From: Deltaproteobacteria bacterium
Lineage (GTDB): Bacteria > Desulfobacterota > SM23-61
Assembly: GCA_026388915.1 (NCBI GenBank)
Contig: JAPLIW010000696.1
Coordinates: forward strand, 1-18,885
Length of the DNA: 18,885 nt
Direction of reading: 5' to 3'
The notes under the pieces: model-generated
What the model was told of the DNA's origin: nothing
Seen by the model: only the letters and a program-made list of their open reading frames with translations
Databases searched by the model: none
In this document: one piece after another, positions 13,076-18,885 of the stretch
Numbering within the stretch: the first letter of the stretch is position 1
Layout: each line of letters begins with the position of its first letter
Program-made: the position numbers and the translations under genes

Positions 13076-14113
13076 TCACGTTTTGATCATCACCTCTTTG
13101 AGGAGGTCGAGTTCATCCAGGGCCTTGCCGGACCCCAGCACCACGGCGGAAAGAGGATCTTCGGTGATGGTCACCGGAAGACCGGTCTCCTCCCGAATCA
13201 GGACGTCCAGGTTCCGCAGGAGGGATCCTCCTCCGGCCAGGACGATGCCCTTGTCCACAATATCCGCGGCCAGCTCCGGGGGGGTTCGCTCCAGGGTTGT
13301 CTTGACCGCCTCCAGGATGGCGTTGATCGGCTCGGCCAGGGCTTCGCGGACCTCTTCGGAGTTGATCTGCAGGACCTTGGGATTCCCGGCGACCAGGTCC
13401 CGGCCCTTGATCTCCATGGTCCGGAGGTCTTCATCCTGGTAGGCCGTGCCGATCTGGATTTTGATCGTCTCCGCGGTGCGCTCCCCGATGAGCAGGTTGT
13501 ACTTGCGCTTGACAAAGTTGGTGACGGCCTCATCCATCTTGTCCCCGCCCACGCGCACGGACTGGCTGTACACGATTCCGGCGAGGGAGATCACCGCCAC
13601 CTCGCAGGTCCCGCCGCCGATGTCCACGATCATGTTCCCCGAAGGCTCGCTGACCGGAAGGCCGGCCCCGATGGCCGCGGCCATGGGCTCCTCGATTAAA
13701 TAAACCTCCCGCGCTCCGGCCGACTGGGCGGATTCGCGGACCGCCCTTTTTTCCACCTCGGTGATTCCCGAGGGGACGGAGACGATGATCCGTGGGCGCA
13801 CGAGGGTCCGACCCTTGTGCACCTGGGCGATGAAATAGCGGAGCATGGACTCGGTGATTTCGAAATCGGCGATGACCCCGTCTTTCATCGGCCGGATCGC
13901 CACGATATTTCCCGGAGTCCGGCCGAGCATCTTCTTGGCTTCCTTCCCCACGGCCAGGATCTTGCGGCCTCCTTTCGAATCCTTACGCACGGCCACGACC
14001 GACGGCTCACAGAGGACGATTCCTTTGCCTTTGACGTATACCAGAGTTGTGGCCGTTCCCAGGTCGATGGCCAGGTCGTTCGAGAAAAGGCCCAGGACAA
14101 AATCGAAAATCAT
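13076..14113 (-). CDS. mreB: Rod-shape-determining actin homologue MreB
   Basis: MreB forms membrane-associated filaments that guide lateral wall synthesis. The 345-residue protein shows phosphate 1 DLGTATTLVYVKGKGIVL (17-34), the connect motif around IIVSVPSGITEVEKRAV, EEPMAAAIGAGLPV, phosphate 2 DIGGGTCEVAVISL (164-177) and the adenosine motif LAGGGSLLRNLDVLI. The ATG at 14113 is chosen over in-frame upstream codons because MIFDFVLGLFSNDLAIDLGT is the normal amphipathic N-terminus and AAAGGAG lies before it. Two nucleotide-loop residues differ from the usual family sequence: the common DLGTANT is DLGTATT, and GGGTTE is GGGTCE. It is first in the cluster and divergent from ppiD. Confidence 0.95.
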   Translation of the reverse strand: MIFDFVLGLFSNDLAIDLGTATTLVYVKGKGIVLCEPSVVAVRKDSKGGRKILAVGKEAKKMLGRTPGNIVAIRPMKDGVIADFEITESMLRYFIAQVHKGRTLVRPRIIVSVPSGITEVEKRAVRESAQSAGAREVYLIEEPMAAAIGAGLPVSEPSGNMIVDIGGGTCEVAVISLAGIVYSQSVRVGGDKMDEAVTNFVKRKYNLLIGERTAETIKIQIGTAYQDEDLRTMEIKGRDLVAGNPKVLQINSEEVREALAEPINAILEAVKTTLERTPPELAADIVDKGIVLAGGGSLLRNLDVLIREETGLPVTITEDPLSAVVLGSGKALDELDLLKEVMIKT

Positions 14114-14200
14114 TATCCGACTCCTTTCTTTCTTTTCCCCGAAGGAGAAGGCTTCCATCCCGCCGAAAGGGATAAAGGCCATAGATTCCTTTAGAAAAAT

Positions 14201-14229
14201 ATAATAACAAAATCCACAAATTACCGCAA
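14201..14229 (-). promoter_or_regulatory. Candidate mreB promoter
   Basis: On the minus strand, TTGCGG (14224-14229) and TATTAT (14201-14206, 5 of 6) are spaced by 17 nt. The leader to the mreB ATG would be about 80 nt. The -35 box is weak, but the -10 box and spacing are good. Confidence 0.5.
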
Positions 14230-14286
14230 GAAATTTTAAATCCTGGGGAAAAGAGGATTCGCCCGAGACCTTTCCGGAAAAATCTC

Positions 14287-14315
14287 TTGTCATTTTCCCC
14301 CGCTTCTTCTAAGAT
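14287..14315 (+). promoter_or_regulatory. ppiD promoter
   Basis: TTGTCA (14287-14292, 5 of 6) and TAAGAT (14310-14315, 4 of 6) are separated by 17 nt, with the ATG 34 nt after the -10 box. Together with the mreB promoter it forms a compact divergent control region of about 115 bp. Confidence 0.65.
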
Positions 14316-14349
14316 CATTGATATTCTTGAGGAAAGGGGTTAACGCCGT

Positions 14350-16251
14350 ATGCTGGATTTGATGCGAAAACACGCCCAATCTCCGTGGATATGGGCCGTC
14401 GTGGGCGCGATCGTGGTCGTCTTCATCTTTTGGGGAATCTGGGCTCCCCACGAAGGCCGCCGACGGGAGTTGCTGAAGGTTGGAGACTATATCATCACCG
14501 TTGTGGAGGCGAAAAATTATTATCAGAATATGCGCGACCGTTACCAGTCTGTCTACGGGGAACGCTTCACCGAGGAGATGGCCAAGAAGCTCAAACTCAA
14601 AGAGCGGGCCGTGCAAGAGCTGGTCAACCGGGTCCTCCTCCTTCAGGAAGCCCGCCGGCTGGGGCTGAAGGTGACCGACGAAGAGGTGGAGGCTTCCATC
14701 CACGGCAATCCCGCGTTCCAGAAAGACGGCCTGTTCGACCAAGCCACTTACATCCGCGCTCTCCAGCGCGCCCGGCTGGCGACCAAGGATTTCGAGGCCA
14801 ACCAGAAGGAGATGCTCCGGATCAATAAGCTCCAGGGGCTCATCCTGACTTCGGTGAAGGTCTCCGACCCGGAAGTCCTGGAAGCCTACCGGCAGGGTTT
14901 CGAAAAAATCAACCTGGATATGATTTCCCTGAACCCGGCCGACTTCAAGGATGTTTCCTTCACCCCGGAAGAGCTGAAGGATTACTTTTCCAAACACCGA
15001 GAGGAATTCAAGCTCCCGGCCAGGGTGAAAATCCGCTACCTCCTTTTTGATCCCAAGGATTACCTGAAACAGATTCCCGTCTCCGCCAAAGAGATGGAGG
15101 ATTACTACGAGAACAACAAGGACAAATTCGGGCAGCCTAAGCGGGTGAAGGTCCGCCATATTCTCATTAAGACGGACGCCCAGGATAAAGAAGGGGCGGC
15201 GAAAGCCAAGCAAAGGGCTGAGTCCGTCCGCGAGGAGGCGGCCAAAGGAAAAGACTTCGCCCAGTTGGCCAAACAGAATTCCGAGGACCTGGGGACCAAG
15301 GACCGGGGGGGAGAGATCGGCTTCATCTCCAAGGGAATGGTGGTTCCCGAGTTCGAGCAGGCAGCCTTCTCCATGAAAGCGGGGGAAATCAGCGGCGTCA
15401 TCCAGACTCAGTTCGGGTTCCATATTTTGAAAGTGGACGAGATCCAGGAGGCCAGCACCCAGCCCCTGGAAAAGGTGAAGGCCCAGATCGAGGTCCTGCT
15501 CAAGAACCGGCAGGCCAGGGGAATGGCCTATGACCAGGCGGATCAGGCCTTTGCCCAGGCCTCCAAGGATAAAAGCCTGGACAAATTCGCCGAGGAGAAG
15601 AAGCTCACCGTGAAGGAAACCCCTCTCTTCTCCGCGGATGACAAGATCGACCTGGACCTCAAGTTGAAGGGCTCGGCCTTATCCATGGGCAAGGGAGATA
15701 TCACCCCGCCCCTTCGGGTCGGGGAAACCTTTGCCGTGTTGCAGGCCCTGGAGAAACAGGAAGCGCGAACTCCGGACTTGAAAGAGGTGGAAGGGAAGGT
15801 CACCGAAGCCCTGCGGGAGGAGAAGCAGAAAGAGAAAGCCCTGGCCAAGGCCAAGGAGATCCTGGGAAAATTGGAAAAAGGAACCTCTTTCAAGACCGCG
15901 GCTGCGCAGGAGGGACTGAAGGTGGAAGAGACGGGATTCTTCCCGCGGGCTTCAGCCCCGCCCAAGATCTCCGCCTCGGAAGATCTGCGCAAAGGCCTTA
16001 TCGCTCTTTCTTTGAAGAACCCCTACCCGGAGGCGCCCATCTTCCAGGACGGGAAGTACTCGATTCTCCATCTAAAGGAAGTCAAGGGGATCGACCTGGA
16101 GCAGTTCAACTCCCAGAAAGAGAATTACCGGCGGGGTCTCCTCATGCAGAAGCAGGAGACGGTCCTGACCAACTGGCTGGAAGATCTCCTCGAGCAGGCC
16201 AAGGCCAAAGGAGACTATAAGGAACTGCAGCCGGTGAATGAAGCTATTTAA
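14350..16251 (+). CDS. ppiD: PpiD-type membrane-anchored periplasmic foldase (parvulin peptidyl-prolyl isomerase)
   Basis: PpiD is an inner-membrane-anchored chaperone that receives outer-membrane and periplasmic proteins as they leave the Sec channel. The 633-residue protein has a short cytosolic tail (MLDLMRKHAQSP), a membrane helix (about 13-31) and a SurA_N-like chaperone region (about 35-190). The parvulin domain (about 266-366) opens with KRVKVRHILIKTD and closes with FGFHILKVDEI, including GEIGFISKGMVVPEFEQAAF. A long C-terminal chaperone part (about 370-630) follows. Length matches E. coli PpiD (about 620). The start is set by the RKHAQSPWI anchor typical of the family and an AAAGGGG site. 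It stands alone, divergent from mreB and convergent with the acyl-CoA dehydrogenase gene. Confidence 0.93.
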   Translation: MLDLMRKHAQSPWIWAVVGAIVVVFIFWGIWAPHEGRRRELLKVGDYIITVVEAKNYYQNMRDRYQSVYGERFTEEMAKKLKLKERAVQELVNRVLLLQEARRLGLKVTDEEVEASIHGNPAFQKDGLFDQATYIRALQRARLATKDFEANQKEMLRINKLQGLILTSVKVSDPEVLEAYRQGFEKINLDMISLNPADFKDVSFTPEELKDYFSKHREEFKLPARVKIRYLLFDPKDYLKQIPVSAKEMEDYYENNKDKFGQPKRVKVRHILIKTDAQDKEGAAKAKQRAESVREEAAKGKDFAQLAKQNSEDLGTKDRGGEIGFISKGMVVPEFEQAAFSMKAGEISGVIQTQFGFHILKVDEIQEASTQPLEKVKAQIEVLLKNRQARGMAYDQADQAFAQASKDKSLDKFAEEKKLTVKETPLFSADDKIDLDLKLKGSALSMGKGDITPPLRVGETFAVLQALEKQEARTPDLKEVEGKVTEALREEKQKEKALAKAKEILGKLEKGTSFKTAAAQEGLKVEETGFFPRASAPPKISASEDLRKGLIALSLKNPYPEAPIFQDGKYSILHLKEVKGIDLEQFNSQKENYRRGLLMQKQETVLTNWLEDLLEQAKAKGDYKELQPVNEAI

Positions 16252-16257
16252 AAACCG

Positions 16258-16369
16258 TTGCCCGTTACCCGTTGCCGGCTAAAAAAAACAGAGTTGAAGC
16301 TTCCAGATTGCAGGTTCTAGGTTAAAGGAATGTGAGCTTTGAAACCGGCAACTGGCAACAGGTAACCGG
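16258..16369. repeat. Heptamer-phased repeat element C with inverted ends, between convergent genes
   Basis: Sixteen consecutive 7-nt units run in one phase; the last base of the unit is G in 14 of 16 (16264 to 16369), with A in the other two. The left units (TTGCCCG, TTACCCG, TTGCCGG) are approximate reverse complements of the right units (CAACTGG, CAACAGG, TAACCGG), so the element folds into a long imperfect hairpin. A run of eight A follows the left arm, and ATTATTTTTA flanks the right, so it may serve as a terminator for both convergent genes. Confidence 0.75.
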
Positions 16370-16378
16370 CAATTATTT

Positions 16379-17530
16379 TTAAACGTAGTTGCCCCCCAAG
16401 ATCTCCCTGGCAATCACCAGCCGCTGGATTTCCGAGGTTCCTTCGTAAAGGGTGGTCACCCGGCAGTCGCGGGCGTTTCTCTCCACGGGATATTCCTTGA
16501 TATACCCATACCCCCCGAGCATCTGCAGCGCCCGGTAGCAGACCCGGTTGGCCGTTTCTGTGGCCAAAAGCTTTCCCATGGAAGCCTCCCGGGTGAAGCG
16601 AACTCCTTTTTCCTTCAAATACGCGGCCCGCAGGACCATGAGCCGCGCCGCTTCCAGCTCGGTGAAGCTGTCGGCGATCATCCCCTGGATGGCCTGGAAG
16701 GAGGAGATGGGCTTGCCGAACTGGATGCGGTTCTTGGCATAGTCGGTGGCGTAATCGATTGCCGCCAGACCGATCCCCACGGCCAGGGACCCGATTCCGA
16801 TCCGCCCCCCGTCCAGGGCCATCATGGCGATTTTGAACCCCTCCCCTTCCTGCCCCAGAAGGGCGTTCCGGGGCAAGCGGCAGTCCTCAATGGCCATCTC
16901 GTTGGTGGGAGAGCCCCTCTGTCCCATCTTTTCTTCATTGCGGCCGATTTTGAACCCCGGGGTACCCTGCTCGACCAAAAAAGCACTGATTCCCCCGCCG
17001 CCGGCGTTCTTGTCGGTCTTGGCCCAGAAGACGAAAACCCCCGCAAATTCCGCGCTGGTGATGAAAGTCTTGGAACCGTTGAGAACATATTCATCCCCCC
17101 ATCGTTCGGCCACGGATTTCATGGCCGAGGGGTCCGATCCGGCCGTGGATTCGGTAAGCGCAAAAGCCCCGCTGGGATACTCTCCGCCGCAGATTCGGGG
17201 GATGTGCTTAGCCCTCTGCTCCTCGCTGCCAAAGGCCGTGATCACTTCGGCCACCATGTTGGTTACGGCCATGGTTACCGCGGTGGAGGGGCAGCCCTTC
17301 CCGATCTCGGTCATGGCCAGGCTGTAACTGACAACCCCGCTCTGAGAACCGCCGTACTCCGTAGGGATGTTTATGCCCATCATGCCCAGGTCCGCCATGG
17401 CCTTCAAGACCGAAAGGGGCAAGCGGCGCGTGGCGTCGACCTCCGCCGCCCGGGGCTTCAGCTCCTTTTCCGCAAAGTCCCTGGCCATCTGCTGAACCAT
17501 CTTCTGTTCTTCCGTCGGGAAAAAATCCAT
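16379..17530 (-). CDS. Acyl-CoA dehydrogenase (FAD-dependent)
   Basis: This 383-residue enzyme introduces a double bond between C2 and C3 of an acyl-CoA, passing electrons to ETF. The N-terminal helical domain starts MDFFPTEEQKMVQQMARDFA. The middle domain has FALTESTAGSDPSAM and TFITSAEFAGVFVFWA, which hold the flavin. The C-terminal domain has RIQFGKPISSFQAIQGMIAD and the catalytic motif LYEGTSEIQRL, with Glu363 as the likely base. Length and Glu position fit short/medium-chain or aromatic-pathway enzymes; the substrate cannot be fixed from sequence alone. Its start has AAGGAG. It is divergent from a dehydratase-activase gene, and both fit anaerobic acid degradation. No etf or ligase gene is present here. 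Confidence 0.93.
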   Translation of the reverse strand: MDFFPTEEQKMVQQMARDFAEKELKPRAAEVDATRRLPLSVLKAMADLGMMGINIPTEYGGSQSGVVSYSLAMTEIGKGCPSTAVTMAVTNMVAEVITAFGSEEQRAKHIPRICGGEYPSGAFALTESTAGSDPSAMKSVAERWGDEYVLNGSKTFITSAEFAGVFVFWAKTDKNAGGGGISAFLVEQGTPGFKIGRNEEKMGQRGSPTNEMAIEDCRLPRNALLGQEGEGFKIAMMALDGGRIGIGSLAVGIGLAAIDYATDYAKNRIQFGKPISSFQAIQGMIADSFTELEAARLMVLRAAYLKEKGVRFTREASMGKLLATETANRVCYRALQMLGGYGYIKEYPVERNARDCRVTTLYEGTSEIQRLVIAREILGGNYV

Positions 17531-17593
17531 TGAAAACTCCTTGAAAGGCCTTCCGCCTTCAGCTTGAATGATCCCCTATGAGGTATCCGTTCT

Positions 17594-17670
17594 TTCCTTT
17601 TGCCTTTTATCCTTTGCCTTTTGCCTCTTACTTTTTGCTTTTACTTCTCACCCCTCACTCCTCACTTGTT
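17594..17670 (+). repeat. Heptamer-phased repeat element D (11 units) in the divergent region
   Basis: Eleven 7-nt units run without a phase break, with TGCCTTT exact in two and near variants such as TGCCTCT and TGCTTTT. The phase then continues in ACCCCTC and ACTCCTC. The strand is almost purely pyrimidine, so the purine/pyrimidine tract might form unusual DNA structure. Its end overlaps the -35 box of the activase promoter. Confidence 0.7.
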
Positions 17671-17694
17671 TTTTCCGTTGGGGGCTAATATACT
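17666..17694 (+). promoter_or_regulatory. Candidate promoter of the dehydratase-activase gene
   Basis: TTGTTT (17666-17671, 3 of 6) and TATACT (17689-17694, 5 of 6) are separated by 17 nt. The ATG follows 34 nt after the -10 box. The -35 box falls at the end of heptamer element D. No equally good promoter was found for the divergent acyl-CoA dehydrogenase. Confidence 0.5.
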
Positions 17695-17728
17695 CCACTT
17701 AAAAATTTCTCACAAGGGAAAGACCTCT

Positions 17729-18523
17729 ATGATCGTTGCCGGAATGGATATCGGGTCCATCACCACCGAAACCGTAATTCTCCGGGACCATGCGATCCTC
17801 AGCTCCGTCATTCTGCCCACCGGAGCCAACAGCCGGAAGGCGGCAGAGCGTTCTCTGTCAGCCGCTCTGGAGAAGGCCGGGCTCAATCCGGAAGAGGTAA
17901 CTGCCATCGTCACCACGGGCTATGGAAGGGCTTCCTTCCCCCGGGCGACAAAGATGATCACCGAAATCACCTGCCACGCCCGGGGGGCCTTCTTCGTGCA
18001 TCCCCAAACGCGGACGGTGATTGATATCGGGGGACAGGACAGCAAAGTCATCCGGCTGGACAACCAGGGGCGAAACGTGGATTTTCAGATGAACGACAAG
18101 TGCGCCGCCGGCACCGGGCGGTTCCTGGAAGTCATGGCCCATGCCCTGGAAGTGAGGGTGGAGGACCTGGGAAGGCTGTCTCTCGGCGCGCCGCGGACCA
18201 TCAAAATCTCCAGCATGTGCACGGTCTTCGCCGAGTCCGAGGTCGTATCGCTCATCGCCGAAGACCAACCCAAAGAAGTGATCATCCGCGGGCTCCACGA
18301 CTCCATCGCCGATCGGATCCTGGGAATGGTGAACCGGGTGGGTATTGAAGAGAAGGTGACCCTAACCGGCGGGGTGGCCAAGAATGAAGGGGTCGTCCGG
18401 GCCCTGGAGGAAAGGCTGGGCGTTACCCTGTACATTCCCCCCGAGCCCCAGATCATCGGTGCCTTGGGCGCCGCCCTGATGGCCCGGACTTTACTTCCCC
18501 TTCCTGAAGGCAAGCGTATCTAA
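17729..18523 (+). CDS. Acyl-CoA dehydratase activase (BadF/BadG/BcrA/BcrD ATPase family)
   Basis: Members of this family use ATP hydrolysis to push one low-potential electron into a partner 2-hydroxyacyl-CoA dehydratase or benzoyl-CoA reductase. The 264-residue protein has the actin-like phosphate loop DIGSITTE (7-14), a second loop DIGGQDSK (99-106), the helix-cluster-helix cysteines Cys125 (NDKCAAGTGRF) and Cys164 (SSMCTVFAESE) that bind one [4Fe-4S] between two subunits, and the closing TGGVAKNEGV and PEPQIIGALGAA. ATG 17729 is chosen because MIVAGMDIGS is the normal beginning and AAGGGA lies upstream; the upstream extension would come from the repeat element. No dehydratase or reductase subunit gene lies beside it, so the partner is unknown. 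Confidence 0.92.
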   Translation: MIVAGMDIGSITTETVILRDHAILSSVILPTGANSRKAAERSLSAALEKAGLNPEEVTAIVTTGYGRASFPRATKMITEITCHARGAFFVHPQTRTVIDIGGQDSKVIRLDNQGRNVDFQMNDKCAAGTGRFLEVMAHALEVRVEDLGRLSLGAPRTIKISSMCTVFAESEVVSLIAEDQPKEVIIRGLHDSIADRILGMVNRVGIEEKVTLTGGVAKNEGVVRALEERLGVTLYIPPEPQIIGALGAALMARTLLPLPEGKRI

Positions 18524-18526
18524 AAA

Positions 18527-18862
18527 TCACTCACCTTTTTGTTGCTCCGAGCCGGGATACCGGGAGACCCTGTTCAAGGCCTGGAGGAGATTGAAAAGGA
18601 CCTGCTGCTCATATTCGGGCATGAGGAAAGGGATCTTGGACCCGTCTTTCAGAAGAATGCTGGAGCCGTTGAGGGCCATTCCTTTAAACCCTTTCCATCC
18701 ATAGCTTTTGAACTTGGTCTCCTCACCCGGCGGTTTCCAGGCGATATTCTGCGTGCCCAGGCCGAACCCGTTTCCTCCAAACTCGCTTTTGGGGTAATCA
18801 TAGGAGAGGAAAAGTTCGTCCCTATTTTTAAAGAAGGGGCTCAAAAAGGTCTTGGCGGCCAT
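18527..18862 (-). CDS. Conserved-looking protein of unknown function (111 aa)
   Basis: The family is not recognised. The 111-residue protein starts MAAKTFLSPFFKNRDELFLSYDYPKS and has no signal sequence, membrane helix, Cys or His. It is rich in Gly, Phe and Tyr (FGGNGFGLGTQNIAWKPPGEE, KSYGWKGFKGMAL), suggesting a small beta-rich cytosolic fold, and ends with a helix (YEQQVLFNLLQALNRVSRY). GGAAGGAA lies before the ATG, and codon use is like that of its neighbours, so it is likely real. Its stop is only 3 nt from the stop of the convergent activase gene, leaving no room for a separate terminator. Sequence upstream of 18862 is cut by the window edge, so operon context is unknown. Confidence 0.65.
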   Translation of the reverse strand: MAAKTFLSPFFKNRDELFLSYDYPKSEFGGNGFGLGTQNIAWKPPGEETKFKSYGWKGFKGMALNGSSILLKDGSKIPFLMPEYEQQVLFNLLQALNRVSRYPGSEQQKGE

Positions 18863-18885
18863 TTCCTTCCTTTTCTCCGGAAGCC

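Noticed and set aside
14114..14293. 60-codon N-terminal extension of MreB
   Set aside because: MreB proteins begin at the MIFDF-type amphipathic helix; the extension covers the likely promoter.
17565..17573. TGAATGATC upstream of the acyl-CoA dehydrogenase as a FadR-type site
   Set aside because: Only one half-site is present; the expected second TCATTCA arm is absent, so it is not a supported operator.

Overview
The window looks like chromosomal DNA of an anaerobic Gram-negative bacterium, most likely a Desulfobacterota ('Deltaproteobacteria', Syntrophia-like) lineage. This placement is inferred from gene content: a membrane pyrophosphatase, an acyl-CoA dehydrogenase beside a BadF/BcrA-type dehydratase activase, OmpA/DUF4398 envelope proteins, MreBC, a PpiD-type foldase and an NtrC-type two-component pair. 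The DNA is GC-rich with purine-rich Shine-Dalgarno sites. No rRNA, tRNA, CRISPR array, transposase or phage gene was seen.

Layout. (1) 1-1500: the start of a response regulator runs off the left edge. It is followed by a small minus-strand operon: promoter at 1329-1357, a 21-codon ORF that looks like a truncated gene, a membrane-anchored coiled-coil protein, and a LapA-like membrane protein. (2) 1501-2568: a galT-family uridylyltransferase gene broken by an internal frameshifting deletion, a heptamer-repeat element, and a leftover OmpA C-terminal fragment next to a perfect hairpin. (3) 2569-4275: a two-gene DUF4398/OmpA operon behind a near-consensus promoter. (4) 4315-6902: an 803-residue membrane pyrophosphatase with its own promoter, a FadR-like palindromic operator and a strong terminator. 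(5) 7009-8343: three small secreted or lipid-anchored proteins, with a 133-bp MITE-like inverted-repeat element between two of them. (6) 8624-14229: a minus-strand cluster in the order mreB, mreC, GNAT acetyltransferase, sensor kinase, sigma-54-dependent response regulator; mreD, mrdA and rodA are absent. (7) 14287-16251: ppiD on the plus strand, divergent from mreB. (8) 16379-18862: acyl-CoA dehydrogenase divergent from a dehydratase activase, then a convergent unknown gene.

How the genes fit together. Two themes stand out. One is the cell envelope: shape (MreBC), periplasmic folding (PpiD), OmpA-type peptidoglycan anchoring and small lipoproteins. The other is anaerobic acyl-CoA metabolism. 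AMP-forming acyl-CoA ligases release pyrophosphate, which a proton-pumping pyrophosphatase can recover as membrane energy. The FadR-like operator at the hppA promoter suggests that this recovery is tied to acid degradation; that link is inference.

The least explained signal is a set of four intergenic elements (2403-2458, 12993-13069, 16258-16369, 17594-17670). Each is built of degenerate units kept in strict 7-nt phase over 8 to 16 units. The unit sequence differs at each site. They resemble in style the heptanucleotide STRR repeats of cyanobacteria, and two also fold as long inverted repeats.
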